Source: Odontocerum albicorne (lineage: Eukaryota > Arthropoda > Insecta > Trichoptera > Odontoceridae). Taken from it: DNA of 64,000 nt. The translations under genes and the position numbers were made by a program. Below are positions 47,497 to 59,330 of this stretch, piece by piece. The notes under the pieces are model-generated. The model was given only the letters and a program-made list of their open reading frames with translations. It searched no databases and was not told where the DNA came from. The stretch covers positions 25,554,212 through 25,618,211 of the forward strand of contig OX463839.1 of the NCBI GenBank assembly GCA_949825065.1. The letters are read 5' to 3'. Positions within the stretch are counted from its first letter, which is position 1. Each line of letters opens with the position of its first letter.

Positions 47497-49180
47497 ATAA
47501 AAAAAAATAATGGACGAACTCGACAACTTTGCATTTAACATAAATATAAAAAGTCTGACGAATGCGTAAAAGTAAATAAAAATACGAATTTTTAAGAATT
47601 CATTTAAATTATTGGCAACATATATTTATTTTAAAAACATAATTATAGTTTGTGTTGGCAACATGGGAACAATGAATAAACCATTGATTTTTATGTATCC
47701 ATTTGATGACATGTATTCGCAAAATTACCTATAAAACATAACTGTTCAATGTCTTGAAAATATCGAAGAAAACATTTAATCGTCCTGTAAAAAAGGATAT
47801 TATATTTGATTTATTGCCCGTTATAAAAGCTTAAGCTGCCGAGCTTATAAAAGTGATTATCCATGGTAAGAAAAATATTGTAGAGAAGTTTGGGTCCAGT
47901 TGAAGCTTAGGAGTGCAAACACTTGACCCAATAAAATATTGTACAGTTAGAAACATGAACCTCATTATAAATTTTCGAAATAAAAAAACCTAAAATGGAC
48001 AGAAACTTACAGTGTATATCCAATACAATAAGAACGCGAAATCTAAAAATAACTCCTACGAAAATGGACATTATGTGGATTATACTCGTACCTTGCAGAT
48101 TCGTTCGATTCGATAAAATAAAGTCTTTGGCAAATATAAAGATAGTGTACTCATGATGAAAAGATGGGTGTCGATAACTGTATTATTTGCTTTCATCTGC
48201 ACCCACTGAAGTCTGTAATGGGAAATGTGCCTTTTGATGAAATTAAGAGTTAAATAAAAGCCTTGGTAGTGTATTGTCTTGATTGCTTTGTTAAATGATC
48301 GCTAATAAGTTATGTTCTTTGATTTTCAGGGAGTAAATTTGTGCTGAATAATCTGAAGACTTTTAGAAAAGAATGCTTCGTTATACGAAAAGCGATCAAT
48401 ACACTCTTGGGGTATTTCAATGTCATTAAATAGTGCCGAAGACTAATCGTTATCATCATCTGATCAAAATATGCAAATACCGGTGATAACATACACTGAG
48501 CTAGCACATCCGTTACATATTATCAAGAGCGTAAGAGTAAATCTGGCGTGTGTATTTTTGCTCTCTAAGCAATGCCGTATCATTTTGAAATTTCGCTTCA
48601 ACTTTCTATTGTGGGTTCCTATGGGTTCAAAACTTCAGAAAACGATATTTCATGTCTATTTACCGGGATACCCAGAGAAACGGACGGCAACTATGTGTTT
48701 ATTATGTATTACGAAAACGTTGCCAGAAAATAACAGCCAAGTGTTATGATGTCCAAAGTTATTTTGAACCCATTCATTTGGATAAAATGGAGCACATAGG
48801 AAAAATACTATTTCCCTTTCGTTATTTTCAATAATGGAATATTTGTATTCCATTTGATTCTTTAAAAAGTTGAGGAAACTCTGTAACGCAACTGCTTTAT
48901 TCACATATGTTACCTATACGAGTATAATATGTTAGATAGAAAATATCTATTCAGTAAAAACTGGATTTTATGATGATTTTGAAACTGAATACATACCTGC
49001 ACTTATCGATGTTATATTTCTTAAAATGGCTCATTACAGACAGAATACGAGCAGGATAGTTTTACACGCACCACCGAATAATAATCCAAACGGGAGGGCT
49101 TAATGGTTTGAGTAATGTTTATGCAACATTTGGTTTAAAATACTATAATTAAAGAAAATTATATCAGTTCAAACGGAGAA

Positions 49181-49625
49181 TCTCTGTGGCGTTGATAACA
49201 TGTTTAACCCTGAGAGCGCTACGAGAAAAAAATATAATTGTCTATCTAGTGCTGAGATATATTTACGATTCGGACGTTCGTGATAAATATTTATTTTAAA
49301 CAACAAAAAAACAAAAAAAATATATTTTTACAACATAAATATATTTTAGAATATGTACCCTTGTATTCTAAATGAATGATATTCATTTAGAATACAAGGG
49401 TAGAACAAATTTCTTCCACTGCTATAGCAGTGCGCCGATCTCTCAGGGTTAATATCCATATTCTGGGGGTTGCGGATTCAATTTCTGTTGATAGTCAGAT
49501 TTTTTTCTAAAAGGGTTTCAGTCTTGTTTTCACTTAATTCGTATTTAACACCTTTCTGAGTGATTGAATGCGTTGCACTTTGTACACGAAAGTGCAATGC
49601 AATATAAACGTGGAGTATGGATTCA
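49181..49625 (+). repeat. SINE family 1 interrupted by a TTAA MITE
   Basis: The left part TCTCTGTGGCGTTGATAACA lies before the MITE and the right part ATTCTGGGGGTTGCGGATTC follows it, with the B box GGATTCAATTTCT and the shared body and tail after that. Removing 49204-49448 restores a continuous tRNA-like head. Confidence 0.75.
49204..49452. mobile_element. TTAA-flanked MITE, copy A (249 bp)
   Basis: TTAA on both ends, terminal inverted repeats CCCTGAGAG, and a central palindrome (ACCCTTGTATTCTAAATGAA facing TTCATTTAGAATACAAGGGT). TTAA duplication and CCC ends suggest mobilisation by a piggyBac-type transposase, but the ends differ from the piggyBac relic at 8776-10434, so a different source is needed. 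About 97% identical to copy B by eye. Confidence 0.9.
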
Positions 49626-50989
49626 AATTAAAACATAAAAAATGATAGCAATACAAATGGAATTTAAAAAAATACATCATCAGTGATCTCGCGGTTCACG
49701 AGCATACATTGCATGCTGAGGTCCAGGGATGGATTGTAATCGGGCTTTATGCAGTCTTCAGTTTTATATATTTCCTCTTATCTGTAACCCATTATTTTGC
49801 TGGTGCTTAGTTGTTACATAATCGGCCTATACCCAGAAGAACCAAAATTCACCCAGTTATGTCTCTAGTATACTCTACATCACTGTGGAAACATTGAAGA
49901 TGAGATGGAAAGAAATAAATATGATATATGTCTTCGAGATGTGGTGCTGAAGACGGAGGCTCCGTATCCCATGGATCGCAAGGCGCACCAACATAAAATA
50001 ATCCTAACGTATAACAGCGAGCAAGAGGAAGATACCCTATGAGATGGAAGCCTTATCAAATAAAGAAGTAAACAAGATTCTCTTTAAGCGCTGAATTTAG
50101 CATGCCTAGGATCAGGAGGGATAGAGACAAGTGGCGCGCCAAGTTCGAGACATAGCCGAAGACCACAACACCTATTAAGGTAAGAATAAATCAGACCTTT
50201 AGTGGTGTTTCGCTTTTGTTTTAAAGTGACAATTTTTTTTTTCATTTGAAGATAAATATTTGATGTATGTAAAAATACCATGAGGAAAAATGAGATTTTC
50301 CCCAAAATCTGTAAGTAATACTTTTTTTACAATGCAAGTGTAAAACCTAAAGATAACCAACCTTTTGAGGGGAATCAGTGAGGGAGACTAATTTAGATTT
50401 TAAATGAACCTCAAAATATCTATCTTTAGATTAAGGGGGAGCTAAATTTATAAAAATCAATAAACGGACGAAAATAAAACTGAAACGAATAACACACCTT
50501 ATAGATAGTAAAAATGTATGTAATCGTTCGATTTTATACCTTATATTTTCTCTGATGATATTTGTATGTTGTTTATGTAAATTTTCGATTTAGATTTAAA
50601 TTTACTACAAAAACATTAATTAATTTACACTCAGAAAGATTTAAAAATGATAAGGCCGGCCGACTTTGTCAGCAAACTTTTTATTAAATCTTTATTATAA
50701 AAACTCAAGATTCATTTTTAAATTTAAGGATAAGTTATCTGTCGTGATCGATCACGATTGCCAGTTATTCTGCGGACGGAATTCGCTTGTCCGTGTTTAG
50801 GTTTATCGTGTATGTATGGTATAAGTTGTTCCAGTACAGCAAGCGTGCAATATTGACATATAAACTCTAAAGTTCCGATGGCCTAATATTGAAGTTCCGA
50901 CGGCCTAATATTACATTTTCATGATGATCAGCAAGTTGAATCAGCTTCTATATAAGTTACAGAAAACATATAAATTCAGATGCTGTATT

Positions 50990-51170
50990 GCATTGTATTA
51001 AACTTTCCTTGTATAAAGTACAGCCTGGTGGGGTAATTGCCATTATGTAATCTCTTTCAACCAACCAGTAAAGAGCTAATAAGACCTTAAATAAAAACTA
51101 AACAAAAACCCTTTTTAAAAAAAAATAATACCAATGGGAATCGAACCTGTTACATCCGGGTTAGAATCAA
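50990..51170 (-). repeat. SINE family 1
   Basis: Tail AAAGTACAGCCTGGTGGGGT, body CTTTCAACCAACCAGTAAAG, and B box complement GGGAATCGAACCTGTTACAT. The A-box end is lost near 51170. Confidence 0.75.
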
Positions 51171-51745
51171 ATCTGGGGCGCGTACTTGCTTAGAGTGAGT
51201 GCTGTTAACTTATGACAGCAAATAATTAAATTGAAAAAAAAATAAGACTTGGAAACGGCAATAATAATTTAATATCGATTAATGATTAACACAACTTTGA
51301 ATTGATAAAATATTCTTGACTTTATGATATATGGCTGGCTATATAATTAAAACTCTCAATCACTACAGGTTTGAAAAATATTGGAAACATTTGCTTATTT
51401 TCAACGTCTAAAGGATAAAAGTTAAAAGGGAGATTGTTTTGTGCAAAGAGAAAGCTTCCTCCCCACTACTAATTATTGTTTGGTCAGTAAAATAATTAAT
51501 GACCGAAAGGGAGGTACTTACGTTAAGAAAAAAAGGGTAAAGAAAATACTTGATTGGGTACACCTAATGACTTAAAGGTGAAATTCTTACTGTAGAAACA
51601 TGGTTCAGGATAAAACAAAAGTAGAAAATTATCCATTAAGGTATACATACGGATAAGATTAGGATGTGAATAAACGAGTATCTTCTGAAAAACGAACGCA
51701 ATATTAAGTTTGATTAATTTATAAAAGCTATAAGAGTTTCCTTAC

Positions 51746-52022
51746 CATTTTTGTCGTTTAGGTCGAAATTCGCTTGATCTATTCTCATAATTTTTTTGAT
51801 CGGCGGGTGTTTGTCTCCTGCTATAAACTGACTTTTGTCTTGTAATGTTGCTTCCATCACCTCACCGAGGAAATCTCCTTTGTCCATTAATTCATCACTA
51901 TCGAAGTATTCTTCGTGGATGTTTGTGGCTTCGTCTGGATTATTGTCAAAACCAGAACTTTCGCTCGAATCGTCGTCATAAGGATTGTCGAAGAATGGGT
52001 CATGATCAATATCGGCATTTAC
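51746..52022 (-). CDS. egr: Eiger-type TNF ligand, acidic stalk exon (most 5' exon found)
   Basis: Acceptor TTTTCAG at 52023, donor AAATG|GTAAGG at 51745. It is open in phase 0 for 92 codons plus one base and contains no stop. It encodes VNADIDHDPFFDNPYDDDSS, ESSGFDNNPDEATNIHEEYF, DSDELMDKGDFLGEVMEATL, then QDKSQFIAGDKHPPIKKIMR and IDQANFDLNDKN. The strongly acidic, hydrophilic composition fits a stalk outside the membrane and no membrane segment is present, so the signal anchor must lie in an exon further upstream. It joins exactly to GRTKRMTPDG in the next exon. No domain identifies it by itself, so the call rests on splice phases and position. Confidence 0.75.
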
Positions 52023-52057
52023 CTGAAAAGAAAAGAAAAATAATAAACAACGAAAAT

Positions 52058-52185
52058 TTCTCGTGGTCTAGTTGGTAAAACGCCTGTCACGCAACTCAGG
52101 GGTTACGGGTTCGATTTCAGTTGGTACACGATTTTTTTAAAACGGTTTTTGTCTGGTTTTCACTTAGATTGGGTGCTTCACCGCA
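52058..52185 (+). repeat. SINE family 1, 35 bp from an exon
   Basis: Head CTCGTGGTCTAGTTGGTAAA, B box GGGTTCGATTTCA, then TTTTTTTAAAACGG and TTTTCACTTAGATTGG. It lies in the upstream intron just before the acceptor of exon 51746-52022. Confidence 0.8.
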
Positions 52186-52679
52186 TCTACGAGTACATTT
52201 GTTTAAAAACATTTGGTTAGAAAACTGCAAGAAACTTACCGAGGAAGACGAACTTCAAAGAAGTCTTTGTTTGACATGTGATAGTGACACATTCGGCTTT
52301 AGGTGGAATGAAGTGTAGGTGTTGAAATGAGGTTATCGATGATTTGCTTATTACTCGTAGTTTTTTTGTAAAAAAACTATGTATTTATTGGGTACTTAAA
52401 AAACTTAGATACAAATAAAAAAATATATAATCGAAACTCAATTTTTTGTGTGGTAAATTTTATCGGGTAATATGACGGATATGGTTTTTCCCCATATACA
52501 TTTCTTTTTATTCACATGAACGATCAAAATAATGTACCGACTATTTGGAATACGCATTCACAAATAAATATTTTTTTCCTTTGTTCCTTTCATTTATTAT
52601 AAGTTGTTTATTTTATAGTATTTTTTTGGCTTTCTCTTCAATAATCTGAAATATCGTAGATACAATTGTACTAAATATT

Positions 52680-52760
52680 TCAATCTGACAATTTAGAATT
52701 CTATCTGTACAATTCTATCTGTTAATAGAATTCTATCTGTTAATCTGACAATTTAGATTT
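52680..52760. repeat. short tandem duplication
   Basis: AATCTGACAATTTAGAATTC and AATTCTATCTGTTAAT-type segments recur two to three times. Confidence 0.6.
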
Positions 52761-52863
52761 CGATATATATTTTCTTTTGTTCATATAACTTAATTTTTTA
52801 AAATCAATGTCGAACACATTTCGCCAACAATTTTACCTAATGCTAACCAATCTATAGTTTTTT

Positions 52864-53003
52864 TTTGTTATTTGCCTATCGTTAACTTAGTGTTAGTAAA
52901 CAAATATTATTTTGTTATTTGCCTATCGTTAGCTTAGTGTTAGTAAACAAATATTATTTTGTTATTTGCCTATCGTTAACTTAGTGTTAGTAAACAAATA
53001 TTT
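52864..53003. repeat. 47-bp tandem repeat, three copies
   Basis: Units start at 52864, 52911 and 52958: TTTGTTATTTGCCTATCGTT, then AACTTAGTGTTAGTAAACAA and ATATTA. The middle copy has AGCTTAG for AACTTAG. Confidence 0.92.
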
Positions 53004-53039
53004 TTTGATTAAATTTCTATTTATCTAAGGAAATTTTGT

Positions 53040-53390
53040 TGAGTGTCAAAGTATGAAAGGATACATCTGAAATGAATGCACGGATAAAGTGGATGTTGTT
53101 AGTAAGACGACTGAAGGAGCGTTAACATGGTTTGGACACCTGGCAAGAACGAACGTCGAAAAAATGACTAAGCAAATATACAAGTCACACATGCATTGTG
53201 TACGTAAATGTGGTATACCGAAAAAAGCGTGTCGAATCAAGTGAATTTGATTTTTAAAGAAGGTGAATTGAGAATCAAGAATAATAAAATATTATGCATA
53301 ATGACATGTGCGAATTTGAAAGAAGCGTAAATTGTGGATTTCGATCGAAAAGGGTTGAGATATCTATCTCCTGGCCTATAAGTATGTAAA
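53040..53390 (+). pseudogene. LINE C-terminal relic (family X)
   Basis: One frame keeps LTWFGHLARTNVEKMTKQIY ('LrWFGHvxRmxexrltkqIY'), and the CGAATCAAGTGAATTTGATT region matches the 'dQvndiLKkG' part. It is broken afterwards. Confidence 0.7.
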
Positions 53391-53397
53391 ATGGGGT

Positions 53398-53646
53398 TTA
53401 ACCCTGAGAGTGCTACGAGAAAAAAATATAATTGTCTATCTAGTGCCGAGATATATTTATGATTCGGACGTTCGTGATAAATATTTATTTTAAACAACAA
53501 AACAACAAAAAAAAAATATTTTTACAACATAAATATATTTTAGAATTTGTACCCTTGTATTCTAAATGAATATAATTCATTTAGAATACAAGGGTAGAAC
53601 AAATTTCTTCCACTGCTATAGCAGTGCGCCGATCTCTCAGGGTTAA
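53398..53646. mobile_element. TTAA-flanked MITE, copy B (249 bp)
   Basis: Same length as copy A at 49204-49452, same TTAA and CCCTGAGAG ends, and same central palindrome. About eight differences by eye, several of them in an A-rich run. It is inserted directly after a family-X LINE relic. Confidence 0.9.
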
Positions 53647-54154
53647 TAGATATGCTTTCAATGTTCAATTTTGTTATCTGACCGTTTTCGAGATTACTCT
53701 TATCAAGGATACCTATCAACTAATTGAATAATGATTTGTTCAGTTATGAAGAAAAAGGTCTTAAATATTATTCCGCTAAATTATTGTACATTTACTGGTT
53801 TTATTTAACAAGCTCCTTCAGGCCCAAGTTTTTAAAACCTATTTCTGTGTATTGTGGACTGACACAAGGAATTGTCAGTCCTGAATATATCATCAATGAC
53901 GATGTTCGTAGCCTTGTTTGTGATGGACGGTTGATTTTGAACTCGAGGGTCGTTTTTATAAAAAATGGATCCAGTCAAAAACAGTTTTTAATAGTTTTAT
54001 ATAAGTATTCTCTACGGACCAATGCATGCAATACCCTGCTGATATTCTTCTTCCAAAAATAGCTCTTAAAAGGTGGAAGGATAGCCGGGAGTCAACATCT
54101 CTCAAGATGCAGTCTTGATGATAATATACCACATGTATAATTGAGGGGAAGGAA

Positions 54155-54290
54155 AATAAAGGTTTCAGTCATGTTTTCACTTATAGCCTCTTCACATATT
54201 TCTGTTTGGTTAGATGTGATTACCATAGTTGGTTGGTTACAATAAGCCGGCGCGCCAGGTTGTACTGGATACAACAAAATTGTATAATAA
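54155..54290 (+). repeat. SINE family 1, body and tail
   Basis: GTTTCAGTCATGTTTTCACT, then GTTGGTTGGTTACAATAAGC and CGCCAGGTTGTACTGGATAC. The tRNA-like head is missing. Confidence 0.65.
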
Positions 54291-55059
54291 TAAAATACAA
54301 TAATTAACTTTTCAGTTTTTTTATGATTTTGTTTTAAAATATTATCTTAATTATAATACCCACGACATAATCCTTTTCCCAAACAAAGGTACACCTGGGA
54401 TACGATAATTGAATATTTTGATATAATAAGATTCCAGTTAGATTAATTATTTTGGTTAAGCCTGCGGGCATGATCATCAATACTTGATATTTCATAAAAC
54501 CAAATTTCTCCTACGAGTATAAGATTATTTCAAATATGAAATTCGATAAGCTCCCAAATAAACCTTTTTTGGCAAAATAAATCGAAAATACAGAATATTT
54601 AAATAATTTTTATTTGATATCGAAATATAATACTCGTTGGCTCAAAATGAAACAAATATTAGGAATGTGTGTGTGGGTGTATTGGATATATTCTACATGT
54701 TCATTAGTTACCTACCATAGATATAAAAGTATTTATACGTGCCTAAATATACGAAGTTTCAACGAGTGACGTAAGATAAGGTTTAGAATTTGCCATATAG
54801 CCATCATGAGTTTGCACTGCTTATATTTCGTTGATTAAAAAGTCGATTTTTTAATCAATAATTTTTTAATGAATTTCAAGGTTCCTAGTGCTACTAGAAA
54901 TAATTTGCTTGCGTTGCCCCGTTTGCTCATCTCAATTCAACGAGCTCTTCTATGTTCACAGAAAACTTAAAATGAATTTATTTTATCAAGGTTCTCCACG
55001 AAACACAATAAAGAGATCTTTGAGTGATATACATTTAGGTTTTCTTTATTAATATGGTG

Positions 55060-55225
55060 TCACGTGATCACCTGTGCTGGTCTGGACATATAGCTCGCAT
55101 ATCTGACTCCCAACAAATTTCCTTTTTGGTGAGCCAATAGAGAAGTAGGTAGTAGTACTGTATGATACGCTGAAAAATATTATGTTTAGCATAACTGGCA
55201 GCACACTGCGGTAGATCGAGTCAAA
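55060..55225 (+). pseudogene. LINE C-terminal relic (family Y)
   Basis: Reads CWSGHIARISDSQQISFLVS-like sequence, then AGTACTGTATGATACGCTGA and HNWQH. Aligns with 2600-2800, sharing CTTTTTGGTGA and ATAACTGGCAGCA-type blocks. Confidence 0.6.
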
Positions 55226-55510
55226 CGACATAACATATAACTATTGCTTGCTATCGGGGACTCAATTAAAGCTCCTTGCCTTACATGCAACATGATATGC
55301 CCACCACAAATTAGCTTACATAGTCATCTCCGGTGGCATCAACGACAAGCACCCTTATCCCCCCCTTTGTACTGTGCCTTCTATTATACTTATCACGAGT
55401 ATTTGGTATTCATTTTAAGAAGATAATTGAAACTGTCTTGTGATATTCTAACTACCTTTTTCTATTTTTATATTCATATTTTCTCCTCTCCATTTATTTG
55501 AAAAAATATA

Positions 55511-56517
55511 TTCGAGGGGAAGTCAATGAATTTGTAGAATGAAGGAGTTAAGGCAAGGGGTGGTAGTGCGCATGCACATGTTTCCTCCGACCAGGAAGGC
55601 CTGTTGAGCCCACCTCTTCAAACATCGTCAAAAAAGTAGAAAAGCTTGTGCTGGAAGATGCCCGCCGAAACAAACAACAGCTTGCAGATATGGTTGGAGT
55701 ATCATCTACTCGTACAACCATTTTGAATATCCTTCATCAGCATCTAGGTATGTCAAAGGTCAGTGCAAGGTGGGTACCCAGAATGCTAACGTCACTTCAA
55801 AAACAATAAAGCGTCGAATGTTCACGACAGTTTTTGGACATCTGCAGAAACAACAAAGATGAGATTTTGAGTCGAATGGTTACTGAAGATGAACGTTGGT
55901 TTCTTTATTTTGAGCCTGAGTTAAAGCAGGAGTCCATGCAATGGCATAAAAAGGGCACACATCACCCTAAGAAATTCAAAGTGTCGCAATCGGCTGTAAA
56001 AAATATGACGACATTTTTTTGGAATGTGGAAGGCATACTTCTGATAGATTGCAAAGATAATGGCATCACAATAACTGAAGAGTACTACTCTGATCTGCCG
56101 ATGCAGTTAAAAGAAACTGTGAAGTAGAAAAGGATAAGAAAACGAACAAAGGGGGTGCTGCTTTTGTATGACAATCCACCCGTGTACAAAAGCAATTCTG
56201 CATAGGCTGCTCTTCATAACTGTGGTTTCAAAACATTAAATCGCCCACCTTACAGCCCAGACCTGGCTCCGTCTGACTATTATTTGTTTCTAAACATGAA
56301 AAAAGGACTTCGCGGGAAGAAATTTATGGACGATAAAGTTAAAAGAACAATTTTGGCTTATTTTAAGAGCAAATCCATTATTTTTTTTCGTAGGTATAAA
56401 TAAGCTGATTGTAATATCTGAAAATGTATTAGAGTAAATGGAGAATATATTGAAAAGAAAAAAAATGGTTCTTTCCCCTTTTCCATTGTATTCTGCGAAT
56501 TTATTGATCTCCCCTCG
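55511..56517 (+). mobile_element. mariner transposon with both terminal repeats
   Basis: TA dinucleotides flank the element (55509-55510 and 56518-56519). The left end TTCGAGGGGAAGTCAATGAA and the reverse complement of the right end CGAGGGGAGATCAATAAATT are inverted repeats of about 27 bp. It is about 1.0 kb long, shorter than the usual 1.3 kb, because the N-terminal third of the transposase is missing. Confidence 0.9.
55620..56400 (+). pseudogene. mariner transposase, truncated and interrupted
   Basis: The frame reads IVKKVEKLVLEDARRNKQQL, HQHLGMSKVSARWVPRMLTS (second helix-turn-helix and linker), then a stop. It continues VTEDERWFLYFEPELKQESM, FFWNVEGILLIDCKDNGITI (first catalytic Asp kept), stops, LLLYDNPPVYKS (second Asp kept), and RPPYSPDLAPSDYYLF (third Asp kept). 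Counting from the second to the third Asp gives 34 intervening residues, the D34D spacing that defines mariner. At least three in-frame stops and the missing N-terminal domain rule out activity. Confidence 0.9.
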
Positions 56518-56779
56518 TATGTTCAATAAGTATTCACAACCTCAAAATTTCGTTCTCAAATCAAATATACACTCATATCTTTCAAACAGCTATTTCTCAT
56601 ACATTTAGCAATTATACTCGTACATAGTAACACCATTTATTGTTCGCTAGTTCTGCGTTTCTACAGCATTAATTAGCTCTCATTATTGCTATTGTCTAGG
56701 ATTCAGTTCTTTTTTTCAAGATAGAGATTACAGCGCACATTATTTTTGTTGATTTAATATTTTATTTGCATTTTATTAC

Positions 56780-56995
56780 ATTGTATTACATTTTCGTTTT
56801 ATACAGAATAACTTGGTGGTCAAAACGACATGTGGCAATTTCTTGTAATCAAACAGAAATATGTAACAAAGGCCAAAAAGTTAAAATCAAACTGGAGTTC
56901 TCTTTTTAAAAAAAACTGGGTTAAACGAGAACCGACTCCTTACCCCCGGGCCGGAAGATAAGCGTCTTACCAACTAGGTCTCGGAGGCCGTTTAA
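56780..56995 (-). repeat. SINE family 1
   Basis: Plus strand: tail TTTATACAGAATAACTTGGT, body, then a decayed B-box side (AACGAGAACCGACTCCTTAC) and CTTACCAACTAGGTCTCGGA (A box complement). Confidence 0.75.
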
Positions 56996-57464
56996 CAAGT
57001 AAATTTTTTTTTAAAAGTAGTTATTAAAATAACACAAATTTAATTTTATATAGGTACAATTACTTATAAGCGAATATACCATATGTACATATAAAAATAT
57101 TTTTAAAATGGCGTTTATAAATGAGCTTCCATATTACCAAGAGCCTGTTAACCTACTATATTTTACGTAATATGTCTGTTTATATTTTGCTATCTTATTA
57201 TAATTTAAAAACTTCCTAAAAAGCTAATTTCCTCATATAACTTTTTATTGTTGAGTATAGCCCTCCTAACATACTATAAACTTTTTGACGAATTAAGAAC
57301 ATTTATTCATTCAAGTATACTTAGACATGTAAAAGCACATTTTCAAAGAAATGTCTTACATATTTTTTTAATATTCAACATATTTATTTATTCCTCAGTA
57401 TTTAAATAAGGCACTAAATATATATGTACTCAAACCATACACTATTCAAATCCACAACAGTACT

Positions 57465-57840
57465 CTAGTACCAACTTTGATGTATGGAAGTGAAAATTGG
57501 ATGTGGAAAAGACCGAAACGAGCCAAATGTTGTAGAAATGCGTGCTCTGAGAAACATATATGGGGTGACAATGAACTCGTATAATAGAATACGGAAAGAA
57601 AATATTAGGGATGAACGTGAACTTTGAGGTGATGTTTTAATAATGAAAATAACTTTGAGATTGTTCGGGAGTGTAGAACGAATGAATGAAGAAAAACGAA
57701 CAAAACAAATATACATTGCAAATCTGAGTAGAAGATGGGGTAGAGGAAAATGAATAAAAGTATGGTCAGATTAAGTGAATGATATTTTGAAAGACGGAAA
57801 TGTAAAAAGTCAGAGAATTTGTAAGTGTTGTGTCATTCAA
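57465..57840 (+). pseudogene. LINE 3'-end relic (family X), best-aligned copy
   Basis: Reads VPTLMYGSENWMWKRPKRAK, then MRALRNIYGVTMNSYNRIRK-like, LRLFGSVERMNEEKRTKQIY, IANLSRRWGRGK, and NDILKDGNVKSQRICKCCV. The order is that of the common family but with stops and one shift. Confidence 0.8.
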
Positions 57841-59026
57841 TTAATATTATGAGAATATTTTCATGAAAATTTCAAAAAACAAGAAAGACGGAACTTTTTT
57901 ATTCTTGTCTGAAATAAATCCATTTATCCTGTCAGGTGACTTTAAAATTCAGGTCGATATCGTGACGTTTGAGTTTTGATTTAAAAAAAAATATAATATA
58001 AAATGTGCAGTATGCCATGTACCTATACAGACGGGTCATCAAAGAGAAAATCCCCAGCGGTATGTTGCAAAAAAGTGCTTTGAAAATGATACTACATGGA
58101 TTTATTTTATTCAAATTGAAACAGGAATGCTGTCTGCATTTCATATTGGATTTTTTTAATCCAAAATCAGAGCTTTCGAAAAATTATTGTATATTGTGCA
58201 ATAATAAAACACTTTTTAATTTAATTTACAATACACATCTTTGAGATACTTATTGCCAATGTGTGATAAAAACCAAAGAATTTGCATTTTGGTTAAAAGT
58301 CTTTTATGTATCAATTAAGATAGCGTAAATATTCAACACTTTCATGCCAACAAATCTGGCGAATTTATTGCTTTAGAGAAATTTCTTCGAAACAGCTCTT
58401 GTTTCATAATAATTGTTGTTATCCATGACCGCGTTTTAACGTAGTTTGTGAAAGCTTTATTTAAAAGAAACTAACAAAAGCAAAAATAAATTTTAAATCT
58501 TAAGAAAATTTTAAATCTTAAAAATAGAGATAAGGATGGGAATTATATAAGAGCTAAGGACGAGGAACATTTCCAGGTTCTTTCATGCTTCTTAATTTAT
58601 CTTAAGTTGCGGCTTTAACTTTGTAGTCCTTCACCTAAGCATATTTAATAATAAAATACATTATTTTTCCACTGATTATATTAACAATACCTACAACAGT
58701 TATTTAATATTATATTATATAAAATGCTTTTTCAGTTTTATTTTAATATGTCGATGAAGCACAATTTTGATCTCTTAATGCTGCTAGAGATCAAGCGTAT
58801 ACATTTTCGTAATGTTGATGTTACCATATCAAGTGTTTGACGTTTATACACCATTGCTATATAATAAATTTGTTTTGAAAGTGGTATTGAGGTAGTGATT
58901 GGTTATTTAATCACATTCTTTAACCTCATCACACGACATTTTTTCCGAGGAGTCTCAGACTGTGAGAATAGATAAATTTATTTATTAAAATTTTATTTAT
59001 TTATTTCTATGCCCCCCTCAACTTAC

Positions 59027-59115
59027 CTGAATTAGTGACACGGACATGTAGAAGAGCGTGACCGGGAAAAAAACATTGTCGTCGACCCCGATAATCGAGT
59101 AAATAACATTGCAGT
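59027..59115 (-). other. candidate upstream exon or splice-site decoy
   Basis: The minus strand ends in AATTCAG|GTAAGT, a near-perfect donor, after a GC-richer stretch. In phase 0 it reads CNVIYSIIGVDDNVFFPV and TLFYMSVSLIQ, hydrophobic at the end, and would join in phase to VNADIDHDPFF of exon 52022-51746. Against this, no AG acceptor lies between the upstream in-frame TAA and the open stretch, and the same bases also resemble a pyrimidine-rich acceptor (CTAATTCAG). I cannot decide from sequence alone. Confidence 0.2.
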
Positions 59116-59199
59116 GGGCATGTTACCCACGTTACCCACACATCGTACATGTTTTAAATCTATTGTACGTAGAGTGGCAACAAACAACATTCGCACATG

Positions 59200-59330
59200 T
59201 TTAGCGGGTGAGAGTATTGCTATAAGACGAAATTTTAAACTAGTCTGAGATCTTTTCTTTATTTGTTTGAATACCATCTGGAAACGAAGCTGAAACCACG
59301 CGCCTTACCACTTGACCTTGAGGGGTGTAA
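59200..59330 (-). repeat. decayed tRNA-like SINE head
   Basis: On the minus strand CAAGGTCAAGTGGTAAGGCG (A box) is followed by GTGGTTTCAGCTTCGTTTCC (weak B box). It does not match families 1-3 closely. Confidence 0.4.

Larger units (their letters stand above)
37477..51745 (-). other. egr: TNF-ligand intron, about 14.3 kb
   Basis: Phase-1 intron. It holds a pogo-like MITE, LINE relics, a Helentron, an RTE relic, SINEs and one TTAA MITE. In 37477-38269, 38724-39000, 40130-41050, 41560-43244, 47060-47420, 47500-49180, 49625-50990 and 51170-51745 I find no gene or named element. Confidence 0.75.
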
